This document shows, piece by piece, positions 42,559 to 50,647 of a stretch of 64,000 bases of DNA. Location of the stretch: NCBI RefSeq assembly GCF_043944905.1, contig NZ_JBIMSN010000012.1, forward strand, positions 37,337-101,336, written 5' to 3'. Under the pieces are notes generated by a model. It ran no database searches. It saw only the letters and a program-made list of their open reading frames with translations, and was not told the DNA's origin. The translations under genes and the position numbers were made by a program. Source of the DNA: Antrihabitans spumae. GTDB taxonomy: Bacteria; Actinomycetota; Actinomycetes; Mycobacteriales; Mycobacteriaceae. How positions within the stretch are numbered: the stretch's first letter is position 1; every line of letters begins with the position of its first letter.

Positions 42559-43256
42559 TGAGCACGCTTACCGGCACCTGGCGACTTACTTTGGTGGCCT
42601 TGAGACGCGACCGTGTCAAACTCTTGGTCTGGATTGTGGGTATTGCACTGATAACTCTGGGTATGGCGAGCACGATGCTAAGCGAATACCCTACCGCAGC
42701 CGAACGGCAAATAGCTGCCACGCTGATAGCTAATAGCCCTGGATTGTTGATTATTCGCGGGGCCGCGCCCGCCATAAGCCCCGGTGGGCTGGCATTATCG
42801 GAAGGCACGGTCTTTTGGGGTATTTTTGCCGCATTGATGAGTATCCTGGCCGTTATCCGCCACACCCGGCAGAACGAGGAAACCGGGCGGGCGGAACTGG
42901 TCGGCTCAGGCGTTGTCAGCCGCTATGCGGGGCTGATTGCCGCTCTGATTGTGGCGGTGGCAGCGAATATCCTGCTAGCCGGACTGGTAAGTCTGGTTTT
43001 AATAGCCAAAAACTTGCCGCTTGAGGGCTCGTTGGCGGCCGGGATCGGGATCGGAGCTGTAGGTATAGCCTACGCTGCCATTGCGGCTGTCGCCGCACAG
43101 ATGTTTGAAAGTACTCGCACCGCCAGCGGATTGGCGGTAAGCATTCTAGGGGTGACTTATTTGCTGCGCGGTGTGGGAGACGCGTTGGGCACGGTGCGGG
43201 CTGACGGAGCTACTATTTCCAGCGCCTGGCCCTCGTGGCTGTCACCAATCGGTTGA
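42558..43256 (+). CDS. ABC exporter permease, N-terminal half (cut by in-frame TGA)
   Basis: The frame holds about six helices (LVWIVGIALITLGMAS, FWGIFAALMSILAVIR and others) and ends WPSWLSPIG followed by TGA at 43254-43256. The same frame then continues without any shift as AQQMRPYDQNNWW into the next entry. Exporter permeases of this kind (COG3559/TnrB3-like) are about 530 residues and usually read SPIGW at this point. A TGG-to-TGA change is therefore the simplest reading. The half-protein is unlikely to work unless the stop is read through. Confidence 0.75.
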   Translation: MSTLTGTWRLTLVALRRDRVKLLVWIVGIALITLGMASTMLSEYPTAAERQIAATLIANSPGLLIIRGAAPAISPGGLALSEGTVFWGIFAALMSILAVIRHTRQNEETGRAELVGSGVVSRYAGLIAALIVAVAANILLAGLVSLVLIAKNLPLEGSLAAGIGIGAVGIAYAAIAAVAAQMFESTRTASGLAVSILGVTYLLRGVGDALGTVRADGATISSAWPSWLSPIG

Positions 43257-43265
43257 GCTCAGCAA

Positions 43266-44189
43266 ATGCGTCCGTACGACCAGAACAATTGGTGGGTTCT
43301 GGCGATCCCAGTAGGACTGTTTATAGTCGCAACAACTGCTGCTTTTGCGCTAGTCGCGCGGCGGGATGTGGGGTTAGGATTGCTCCCAGCCCGCAAAAGC
43401 GCGGCTACGGCTGCCCACTACCTTCTACGGCCAATCGGCCTGGCCTGGCGGCTGCAGCGGGGAACGTTAGTGGCATGGCTAGCCGCGATGTTGGTATTTG
43501 GCGCGGTTTTCGGGTCGCTGGGTAGACAAGTCGGCGGGTTGCAAAATTCACAAGTAGCAGAATTGTTTGCCAAGCTCGGTGCCACCGGCGAAGATTTTAC
43601 GAACGTCTTTTTTGCCGCCATCCTGGCGCTGATGGGAGCCATCATCAGCGCATACGCGGTTCAAGCATTGATGGTGCTTCGGTCCGAAGAAGCAGAAGGC
43701 AGACTGGAGCCGCTGATGGCTACCGCCACTGCGCGGCTAGGCTGGCTGATGAGCCACGTGGTTATCGTCGTTGCGGGTAGCGTAATTATCTTCTTATTCT
43801 TGGGTACCGGCATGGGCATCGCCTATGGCCTTGCCGCCGGTGATACGCCGGGTCGAGTTGCCACATTAGCCGCCGCTGCGTTGGTGCATGTCCCAGCGAC
43901 TTTGGTTATAGCGGGAGCAGTCGTAATGCTCATTGGTCTCACTTCAAAGTGGTCAGGAGTCCTGGCGTGGTCGGTATATGCGCTCGCTATGCTCACCGGG
44001 CCATTAGGTGAGGCTTTAAGTTTACCTGGTAGCTTTCGCGGTGTCTCGCCGTTCAGTCACACACCAGCATTGCCCTCAGCTGACCTGATACTAGCGCCTT
44101 TGCTAGCTTTGCTGTTAGCGGCAGGCGTTATCACCGTCATAGGGATAGTCGCCTTCCGCCGCCGCGACTTAGGAAGTGCACGACCGTAA
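43266..44189 (+). CDS. ABC exporter permease, C-terminal half (after in-frame TGA)
   Basis: From the ATG at 43266 the frame gives 307 residues with about six helices (WWVLAIPVGLFIVATTAAF, WLAAMLVFGAVFGSL, VVIVVAGSVIIFLFLG, and others). It is the missing second half of the permease at 42558. No ribosome site precedes the ATG, so independent translation would depend on reinitiation after the TGA ten bases upstream. The two halves plus the ATPase resemble actinobacterial exporters of polyketide-type antibiotics. Confidence 0.75.
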   Translation: MRPYDQNNWWVLAIPVGLFIVATTAAFALVARRDVGLGLLPARKSAATAAHYLLRPIGLAWRLQRGTLVAWLAAMLVFGAVFGSLGRQVGGLQNSQVAELFAKLGATGEDFTNVFFAAILALMGAIISAYAVQALMVLRSEEAEGRLEPLMATATARLGWLMSHVVIVVAGSVIIFLFLGTGMGIAYGLAAGDTPGRVATLAAAALVHVPATLVIAGAVVMLIGLTSKWSGVLAWSVYALAMLTGPLGEALSLPGSFRGVSPFSHTPALPSADLILAPLLALLLAAGVITVIGIVAFRRRDLGSARP

Positions 44190-44257
44190 ATAAGAAATAT
44201 CCCTCGGGAAGCGTGGCTTGCACTTTGCCTATTTCATCATAGGCTGGGATTTAATAG

Positions 44258-44295
44258 GGGGTTGAGGGACAGACGCCCGGGATCCGGCGCTAACG
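44258..44295 (+). repeat. 38-bp terminal repeat of a second, truncated Tn3 element
   Basis: The sequence begins GGGGTTGAGGGACAGACG and ends CGCTAACG, exactly 38 bases, the normal length and end pattern of Tn3 repeats. It lies 47 bases before a truncated Tn3 transposase gene. It is different from the 38-bp ends of the large transposon and no partner repeat is visible. Confidence 0.6.
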
Positions 44296-44342
44296 ACTGA
44301 ATAGCGAGCGGTGCTGGGCCTGCCGGTGATTTCATATCGAGC

Positions 44343-45845
44343 GTGAACGACGGGGGCAGCTACGGCCGGTTCGGTGCGTACTCGCGGGTCGAGTTGGAAC
44401 GGTTCTTCCACCTGGACGACGAGGATCGGCGGCTGATCGCGGCCAGGCGCCGCGATTACAACCGATTGGGCTTCGCTCTTCAAGTCGTGGCGGCGCGGCA
44501 TCTCGGCATGTTCCTTCCTGATCCGCTGGACGTGCCGCCCGAGCTGGTGGGCTACCTCGCCGGGCAGCTGGGAATCGAAGACCCGACCTGCGTGAAGCGC
44601 TACACCGACCGGGAGAAAACAAAACTTGAGCATGCCTGGGAGATCCAGCGTGAGTACGGCCTGACACCGTTTGCCGAGGTCGAGTCCGAGCTGACGGCCT
44701 GGATTTCTGATCAAGCCTGGATGACCGGCGAGGGGCCGAAGGCGATCTTCTCCGGCGCGATGGCCTGGCTTCGCGGTCGCCAGGCGCTGCTTCCCGCAGG
44801 CGTCACGACCTTGGAAAGGATGGTCGCCACCGGTCGTGAGTCCGCGGATCAGCGGTTGTGGCAGCAGTTGACATCACCGCTGACGCCGCAGACTTCGGGT
44901 GCGTTGCTAGGGCTGTTGGATGTGCCCGACGCGGGCAAGCAGCGGGTCAACGAGCTGGATCGGCTGCGTAAGGGCCTGTTCCGAACGTCGTCGAAGGGCA
45001 TGGTCGCCGCGTTGAACCGGGTGGCGGACCTGGTCGCGGTGGGGGCCGGTTCGCTGGACGTGTCGACGGTCCCGCCGCGCCGGTTGCTGGGGTTGGCGAT
45101 GCACGGCATTGCGGGCAAGACGACCCTGCTGCGGCGGATGTCGCGTGAGCACCGCCTGGCTGTGTTGGTCGCTACCGTGCTGGCATTGGCGGCGCGGGCG
45201 ACCGACGACGCTTTGGAGTTGTTCGACCTGGTGATGACCACGGAGTTGTTGTCCAAGGCCGAACGCGAATCCAAAGACGAGAAGCTACGCCGGTATCCGC
45301 GGGTGTCGCGCAATGCCGGCAAGCTCGCGGCCGCGGTGAAGGTGATGCTGGAGATGAGCGAGGTGGAACCGGACATCAGCTTGGAGTTGGTGTGGGATCT
45401 GATCGAGAACGGGGTCACCAAGAGCGAGCTGCGGGCGGCTGTCGCGGTGATCGACGAGTTGGTCCCGGCCGGTGACGCCGAGTTGAACGGTCGACGTTTG
45501 GAGGAGCTGGCCGGGCGACTGGCCACGGTGCGCCCGTTCCTTCCGCTGATGATGCGGACCATCGAGTTCGGTGCCACCGCCGACGGTGCCCCGGTGCTGA
45601 AGGCGATGACGACCCTAGCCGATCTGCTGACGACAAAGTCGAAGCTGCCCGCGACGTATCTGGATGCCCGTCGGGTCGACCACGACCTGATCACCGGCGG
45701 CTGGTCCCGGCTGATCTACCGGGAAGGCCGCCCACCGGAGACGGTGGACCGTGCTGCCTACACGCTGTGTGTTCTGGAGCAGTTCCATCGACGCGAACTC
45801 CATACCCGGATCGACGCGGCGATCCGGCGGACGGAAGGGGCCGAG
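44343..45845 (+). pseudogene. Truncated Tn3-family transposase (N-terminal half)
   Basis: The GTG at 44343 opens a DUF4158-type Tn3 transposase start (YSRVELERFFHLDDEDRRLI, NRLGFALQVVAARHLG, LPDPLDVPPELVGYL). It continues to about residue 500 (RGRPPETVDRAAYTLCVLEQ). The catalytic DDE half is missing. The frame then runs on by chance through unrelated DNA into the small gene at 46002. The 38-bp repeat at 44258 is its left end, so this is the residue of a second Tn3 element trapped inside the large one. Confidence 0.85.
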
Positions 45846-46001
45846 CCGATGACCGACAGCCCCCCAGGCGAGCCTGACCGAGATCCTGCGCCACAACGGC
45901 ATGCCCGATTTCCTGGGGCCACTGATCCGGCCGATAGCGCAGGGCAGACCCCGTCGAGCGGGCACAGCTCACCGACGCGAGCGGGTGCAGGACCCCACCC
46001 C

Positions 46002-46298
46002 ATGAACCCGACAACCCCACCCGCCGTGCGCGTCCAACTGCTGCACGTTCCCGACTGCCCGCTCGTCGAGCGCGTGCGCGACACCCTCACCGCTTGTCTG
46101 CACGACACCCTGATCCCGGTACAGGTCGAAGAACTCGAAGGCGAGTACCCCTCCCCGACATTGGTCATCGCCGGCCGCGACGTCGCCACCGGCCAACCGC
46201 CACAACTGGTCACCTGCTGCCGACTCGATCTGCCCACCTACGAGCAGATCTGGACCGCGCTCAACACAGCCATCCCAACACGACCAACCCACGGATAA
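46002..46298 (+). CDS. Small thioredoxin-like protein (alkylmercury-lyase-like annotation group)
   Basis: The ATG at 46002 overlaps, as ATGA, the stop of an upstream frame whose visible end reads SLTEILRHNGMPDFLGPLIR, so it was once the second gene of an operon. The 98-residue product begins VRVQLLHVPDCPLVERVRDTL, a thioredoxin-like first strand with a single Cys, and later has SPTLVIAGRDV and LVTCCRLDLP. Similar small proteins lie near mer genes in actinobacteria and are often labelled alkylmercury lyase, though they are much shorter than MerB. Function is uncertain. Confidence 0.6.
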   Translation: MNPTTPPAVRVQLLHVPDCPLVERVRDTLTACLHDTLIPVQVEELEGEYPSPTLVIAGRDVATGQPPQLVTCCRLDLPTYEQIWTALNTAIPTRPTHG

Positions 46299-46382
46299 CG
46301 GCCTGTTATCTGTGGCATCCTGAGATCCGGCCTGCGGGAACAACACTCCGGCGGTGCGCGAAGCGGCCCCGTTATCTGTGGC
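46294..46382. repeat. Inverted and direct repeats before the recombinase, candidate internal resolution site
   Basis: GATAAC-GGCCT-GTTATC (46294-46310) is a perfect 6-bp-arm inverted repeat. Its right arm extends to GTTATCTGTGGC (46305-46316), and this 12-mer recurs exactly at 46371-46382, 21 bases before the recombinase start. An inverted core plus an accessory direct copy, next to a tyrosine recombinase gene of a Tn3 element, is the layout of TnpI resolution sites. Function is inferred. Confidence 0.55.
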
Positions 46383-46402
46383 TAGCCGATTGGAGGTCAC
46401 CC

Positions 46403-47362
46403 ATGGTGAAGATCGCGATCACCCTGCGCGCCGCCGCGGACGCCTTCCTCGACTCGATTCGTTCACCGAACACCCGCCGCGCCTACACCATCGCCCTCGA
46501 CAAGACAACTGCTGTCCTCGGCGAGGACCGGCCCCTCGCCGACGTCGCCGACGACGAGATCGGCGAGACCCTGGAAACCCTGTGGGGTGAGTCGGCGGTC
46601 AACACCTGGAACGCCCGCCGCGCCGCCGTCGCCTCCTGGCTCGTGTGGTGCCGCGAACACGGATACCCCGCCCCCAAGGTCGCGGTCTGGGTGAAACGCT
46701 CCACACCACCGGACTCGAACACCCCGGTGCATTCCCGCACCGCGATCGACCGGCTCATCGCCCGCCGCGACATCGACCTACGGGAGAAGACGCTGTGGCG
46801 GATGCTGTATGAAACCTGCGCCCGCACAGATGAACTGCTCCAGATCAACATCGAAGAACTCGACTCGGCGGGCCGCTGTGCCCCGGTGAAAGCCAAAGGC
46901 GCGAAACCTCGCACCCGCCGCCGCGGCGCGACCCACGCCGAACACCAACTCGAGCTCGTGTACTGGGACGCGGGCACCGCCAGGCTGCTGCCGAGATTGA
47001 TCACCGGCCGAACCCGCGGACCACTGTTCCTCACCCACCGCCGACCCGGCCCCGGCACGGCCGTCACCGACCGCGACATCTGCCCCGACACCGGGCTGGC
47101 GCGGCTGTCCTACGGCCAAGCCCGCGCCCTGCTCGACAACGCCACCGCCACCGCCACCCACGGGCCAGGCACAGGGTGGGACCTGCACGAAATCCGACAC
47201 TCCAGCCTTACCCACCTCGGCGAAGCCGGAGCGAGCCTGCTCGAACTCATGGCCAAATCCCGGCACCGCAAACCCGACAGCCTGCGCCGCTACTTCAAGC
47301 CCTCACCAGCAGCCATGCGCGCAATCACCAGCCTGCTCGGTCCCGGAGCCGACCGACGCTGA
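46403..47362 (+). CDS. Tyrosine site-specific recombinase (TnpI-like resolvase of the transposon)
   Basis: I chose the ATG at 46403 (GGAGG 6 bases upstream). The 319-residue protein has an N-terminal SAM-like core-binding region (FLDSIRSPNTRRAYTIAL) and a C-terminal catalytic domain. Its full set of active-site residues is R141 (CARTDEL), H262 and R265 (HEIRHSS), H288 (SRHRKPD) and Y297 (LRRYF). It sits 67 bases inside the right terminal repeat of the large transposon and is preceded by repeats. Most Tn3 elements use a serine resolvase; a tyrosine recombinase makes this TnpI/Tn4430-like. It should resolve cointegrates. Confidence 0.88.
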   Translation: MVKIAITLRAAADAFLDSIRSPNTRRAYTIALDKTTAVLGEDRPLADVADDEIGETLETLWGESAVNTWNARRAAVASWLVWCREHGYPAPKVAVWVKRSTPPDSNTPVHSRTAIDRLIARRDIDLREKTLWRMLYETCARTDELLQINIEELDSAGRCAPVKAKGAKPRTRRRGATHAEHQLELVYWDAGTARLLPRLITGRTRGPLFLTHRRPGPGTAVTDRDICPDTGLARLSYGQARALLDNATATATHGPGTGWDLHEIRHSSLTHLGEAGASLLELMAKSRHRKPDSLRRYFKPSPAAMRAITSLLGPGADRR

Positions 47363-47429
47363 AATCACCGTTCGCCCCTTCGGCGATCCTGAACACTTGG
47401 ACAGGTCAATTACCTGGCGCCGCAACGCA

Positions 47430-47467
47430 ATATCCGTTGTTTTCTGCGCCGTTACTACCGGAACCCC
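47430..47467 (-). repeat. Right 38-bp terminal inverted repeat (IRR)
   Basis: Read on the minus strand it starts GGGGTTCCGG and matches the left repeat at 21630-21667 in 37 of 38 positions. The bases just outside (47468-47472, TGGCA) duplicate those outside the left repeat. Confidence 0.92.
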
Positions 47468-47472
47468 TGGCA
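47468..47472 (+). repeat. Target site duplication, right copy (TGGCA)
   Basis: It is identical to 21625-21629 and directly abuts the right terminal repeat. Confidence 0.85.
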
Positions 47473-47608
47473 GACGGCGACGTGGTGAAGCGAGCGAGGT
47501 TGTGCACCAGTCGATTCAAGGCAAACAACCGTCGTGCCGGCAGTTGGACACCCTGTCGGGGATTGCTGGGCATACGTTTCTGCAGCACCCATCACCACGA
47601 ATGGGCAA

Positions 47609-47629
47609 TTGTGCAACGCTGTTGCACAA
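47609..47629. repeat. Palindrome 1, TTGTGCAAC-GCT-GTTGCACAA
   Basis: The arms are a perfect 9 bp around a 3-base centre. It shares the TTGTGCA/TGCACAA outer arms with the palindromes at 47797 and 47947. Confidence 0.7.
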
Positions 47630-47796
47630 GTTCGGGCCCGGCATCTGAAGCATCGCGAGGTGACGTCTGCGGGGTAGTGAAGATCGTACGGACGAAGTGA
47701 CTCAGTCGCGTGCGTGTGAGCGTTCAGGGTGCTCGGTCGGCTCGTGGAGCTGAGGGCGACTTATCGAGGATGCCTAGGGTCGTGACCTTTGGAGGT

Positions 47797-47822
47797 ATTT
47801 GTGCAGCGGGCGCTGCACAAAT
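47797..47822. repeat. Palindrome 2, ATTTGTGCAGCG-GG-CGCTGCACAAAT
   Basis: The arms are a perfect 12 bp around a 2-base centre, 188 bases from palindrome 1. The core arms match the other two copies except for the inner bases. Confidence 0.7.
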
Positions 47823-47946
47823 TGGCCCAGGCTCGCGCGCAACCCGTCCTCGGACGCCCGAATTCTGCCGCCGTACGTGGCGTGCCAGCTATCGTTTTTA
47901 ACGATCGGCCGGCCCGGTCAACCCCCAACTGACCTGTGGTTTCTCG

Positions 47947-47971
47947 TTTGTGCAAGCGCCGCTTGCACAAA
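47947..47971. repeat. Palindrome 3, TTTGTGCAAGC-GCC-GCTTGCACAAA
   Basis: The arms are a perfect 11 bp around a 3-base centre, 150 bases after palindrome 2. It is the third member of the family. Confidence 0.7.
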
Positions 47972-48622
47972 GTGGCTTGCGACGTGACCTGTTAGTAAGC
48001 CGATGTGCTTCGGTTCACCACGGTGTTGCGGGCTGCGGTGGAAGTCGTGGTGATTTCGTAGGTGGCGTCGGCGAGAGGTCGGCGCCACCTCTATCGGAAA
48101 CGTACGCGGGTTGAGGCGTACGGCTGACGGCGATCGCGTCGCGCGTCGACCGGTCAAGGTTATCGCGTGAGGGCCCGGGAAGCGACGGTCCGCAACTCCA
48201 CGACGCGCCGCTGTGTATGGGCGATCCATCGGTTGCGACCCCAAAGTTTTTCCGAGGCCGGCAGCGCCCCTTCGCTATCGCCCTTGAGATCGTTCTCGAA
48301 ACCTCCGGCCGCACACCTCACCGAACGGATGCACAAGCGAAACGACTGAACTTGTTTGTGCGCGAGCTTAGAACGTCTGGCGATCGCGAAGGGGCCTGAG
48401 GTTGTCCAGGCGGGCCGCATCGACGGCTTGTGTTCCGGGCTGTCGTTTCAAGGGTTCCGTCTGCCGGGCTGCGGATTTAGGATGATCATTAATCGGTCAC
48501 CACAATCGAACCGTGCCCCCTTGCGGGTGCGGCAGTTGGATCGTTGGACGCGTACGACGATCGCCTCGATAGCCGATGTCCACAGGTGGTGGCCCAATCC
48601 AGTAGATACCCCCTGAAATGTC

Positions 48623-48652
48623 GAAAGACACCGATTGCCGTCGGTGTCTTTC
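48623..48652. terminator. 12-bp perfect stem-loop before the recombinase operon
   Basis: GAAAGACACCGA pairs with TCGGTGTCTTTC around a 6-base loop, with a short T-run built into the stem. It could terminate upstream transcription or mark an element boundary. It lies 119 bases before the first gene of the three-gene operon. Confidence 0.55.
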
Positions 48653-48770
48653 AGGTCGATCGCCAGGAATCCGCAGTCGCTGACGTCTGTGCAGGAGGAG
48701 ATCTGCACTCATGAGAATACTCCCGTTTTCCCGTTCCACACCAGCCTTTTCAGCGTGAAAGACGGGTGAT

Positions 48771-49715
48771 GTGGTCGTGTCGGCGTATGCGCGTGGTGGT
48801 GACGATCCCGACTCGATCATGTTGCGTATCAGCTCCTTTTGCCCACGAAGCATCGACGATGAAGCATGGCGAGCGATCGGGCCGTGGGTGCGGACAACCA
48901 CGCTGGCGTCGCAGCCGGTGTTGGCGACACAGGCCACGGCGTCACTGAAAGCGCTGTCGCGATTCGCCGCGTGGGCGGTCGAGCAAGCAATGGTGCTCGA
49001 GGCCGAGACGGTGTTGAGTCCGGATGTGTTGGAGCGGTATCGGCTCACCGGGATGCGGCCACTGGTCGCCACCTCACGCTCAGCGGAGATATCCCGGCTG
49101 CGGCGAATCGCCCGCACGGTGACGACGTCGGCGCCGTGGCCACCGCCGCTGGACAGCTCCCCTCGCGGACCACTGTCCCCGCCCTACACCGCTGAGGATG
49201 TGGCACGGTTCTGGGACGTTGCGCATCGGCAGCGCAGTCTGTTTCGCCGTCATGCGATGACGGCCGTTCTCGCGCTGACTCTCGGTGCCGGCGCCCGGTC
49301 GGGAGAGTTGTTCACCGTCGGGGCCGCCGACGTGGTCGAGATCGCGTCGACCACTGCGGTGCGGCTCGGCGTACCGGTGCGGGTGGTGCCGGTGCGTCAC
49401 GACTGCGTTCGACCGTTGCGGCGGGTGTGCGCGGCAGCAGGCGCTGAGCCGCTGGTGGTGTCACGACGGCACGGCCGTGATCAGGCTGCGGCCTTGGTGG
49501 GTTCGTTCGACATGCCGCGAGATGTGCCGCATCTGACGGTGGCGCGATTGCGATCGACATGGTTGGCGTCGGTGCTGACCGATCTCTCGGTGCCCGAGGT
49601 GTTCGCCGCGGCCGGAATCGTCAGTGGCAAAGCCTTTTCCGACCTGGTCGCCTACCTCCCCGCATCGGAGATCGGTTCGCCCGGGTGGCGCAGCCTCGTC
49701 GGACGAGGGTCGTGA
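48771..49715 (+). CDS. Divergent tyrosine-recombinase-like protein A
   Basis: The 314-residue product (GTG start, upstream choice uncertain) has an N-terminal helical region (DDEAWRAIGPWVR, FAAWAVEQAMVL) and a C-terminal part with LTLGAGARSGELFTVGAADV, which is the Arg box I of tyrosine recombinases. TVARLRSTWLASVL stands at the position of HxxR, and FSDLVAYLP supplies a possible Tyr. The two catalytic His positions are not evident. It is clearly related end to end to the next gene, whose ATG overlaps this stop (TGATG). A recombinase-derived accessory or a minimal integrase are both possible. Confidence 0.7.
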   Translation: MVVSAYARGGDDPDSIMLRISSFCPRSIDDEAWRAIGPWVRTTTLASQPVLATQATASLKALSRFAAWAVEQAMVLEAETVLSPDVLERYRLTGMRPLVATSRSAEISRLRRIARTVTTSAPWPPPLDSSPRGPLSPPYTAEDVARFWDVAHRQRSLFRRHAMTAVLALTLGAGARSGELFTVGAADVVEIASTTAVRLGVPVRVVPVRHDCVRPLRRVCAAAGAEPLVVSRRHGRDQAAALVGSFDMPRDVPHLTVARLRSTWLASVLTDLSVPEVFAAAGIVSGKAFSDLVAYLPASEIGSPGWRSLVGRGS

Positions 49716-50647
49716 TGGCTGCCCGCACCGCGGAGGAGATCCTCGCGCGCTACACCCCGCAGATGCCGGCCGAAAAGTGGTCGCAGATAGGGCCGTTCGT
49801 GCGGTCGGTCATCTACGAGGCCTATCCGGCGTCTGAACGGGCGAAGGTATCGGCGGGCCGGATCGGGATAGTAGCCGCGCTGGTGTCGTGGGCGGTCGAT
49901 CAAGGACTGCCGTTGGATGTGGAGCAGATTTTCGACCCGGCAACGGTGAACCGGTACGCGGTCACCACCCCGGGGTTGGCGCAGGCGTCGCGGGCTACGC
50001 GACGGGCGACGTTGAGTACCGTGTCGCGTCGGGTCACCCGCCGGGCTCCGTGGGAGCCGCGCCGCGAGCCGCTCGATGGCCGCAACGGTCCAGTTCCTTA
50101 CACCGACGCCCAGGCGCGGTGGCTGCTGGAATGTGTTGGCATGCAACGCACCTCGGTGCGGACGCGAGCTCTGGGTACTGCTGTCGTGCTCGGGCTGGGG
50201 GCCGGGTTGCGGTCCTCGGAAATGATCCGGGTCCTGGGTAGTGACGTGACGGTTCGTAACCCGCATCTGCTGGTGACGGTAACCGCTGGGGAGCGTTTGC
50301 GGACCGTGCCGGTGCTCGACCGGTATTCACCGCTGCTGGCCGAGCTGGCGCGGCGTGCGGGGGGCGAGTCCCTGTTCCGGCCGCAGCCGCTTACCCGGGT
50401 CGAGTTCGTGGCACATCTGTTGCACCGCTGTGAGATTCCGGAGCGGTTGCAGCCGGTGACTGTGGCGCGGTTGCGGGCGACGTGGGCTGTTGCGGTGCTG
50501 TCCGCGGTGCCGATGCCGACCTTTCTGCGGTTGGCCGGCTACATCGACATCGAACAGATCCGTGGACTTCTTCCCTACGTGGCCGACGCCGGTCACCGCC
50601 CGACACGAACCGAATTGGACCTGATCGGCCGGGCGGTCCCACCATGA
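49715..50647 (+). CDS. Divergent tyrosine-recombinase-like protein B
   Basis: I chose the ATG at 49715, overlapping the stop of gene A. The 310-residue protein parallels gene A: WSQIGPFVRS against WRAIGPWVRT, LVSWAVDQGLPL against FAAWAVEQAMVL, LGLGAGLRSSEMIRV against LTLGAGARSGELFTV, and TVARLRATWAVAVL against TVARLRSTWLASVL. Arg box I and the second Arg are kept, a Tyr lies in LLPYVAD, and the usual His residues are absent. It overlaps the transposase gene by ATGA. Tandem unequal recombinases recall Tn554 TnpA/TnpB in layout only. Confidence 0.7.
   Translation: MAARTAEEILARYTPQMPAEKWSQIGPFVRSVIYEAYPASERAKVSAGRIGIVAALVSWAVDQGLPLDVEQIFDPATVNRYAVTTPGLAQASRATRRATLSTVSRRVTRRAPWEPRREPLDGRNGPVPYTDAQARWLLECVGMQRTSVRTRALGTAVVLGLGAGLRSSEMIRVLGSDVTVRNPHLLVTVTAGERLRTVPVLDRYSPLLAELARRAGGESLFRPQPLTRVEFVAHLLHRCEIPERLQPVTVARLRATWAVAVLSAVPMPTFLRLAGYIDIEQIRGLLPYVADAGHRPTRTELDLIGRAVPP

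Larger units (their letters stand above)
21630..47467. mobile_element. 25.8-kb Tn3-family transposon with metal-resistance and efflux cargo
   Basis: Both ends are visible. The left end (21630-21667) and the reverse complement of the right end (47430-47467) are 38-bp repeats starting GGGGTTCCGGTAGTAACG, identical except at position 33. The five bases outside each end are the same (TGGCA at 21625-21629 and 47468-47472). A 38-bp repeat beginning GGGG with 5-bp target duplication is the hallmark of Tn3-family transposition. tnpA faces inward next to the left end and a tyrosine recombinase lies next to the right end. This arrangement suggests a TnpI-type Tn3 element that moved as one unit. Confidence 0.9.
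47473..48770. other. 1.3-kb region without recognisable genes
   Basis: Frames here are short, overlap each other on both strands and show no family resemblance. The stretch contains three perfect palindromes with TTGTGCA/TGCACAA arms (47609, 47797, 47947), related half sites (TTGTGCAC at 47499, TTTGTGC near 48355) and a strong hairpin at 48623. That content fits a regulatory, partition or replication locus, or the left flank of the recombinase-transposase element, better than coding DNA. Confidence 0.55.

Noticed and set aside
47176..47700. Frame running across the right end of the transposon
   Set aside because: It crosses the terminal repeat and target duplication and overlaps the recombinase gene out of frame, so it is not a native gene.
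47473..48770. Possible CRISPR array because of repeated palindromes
   Set aside because: The palindromes are unequally spaced (188 and 150 bases) and differ in their inner bases; there are no regular spacers and no cas genes.
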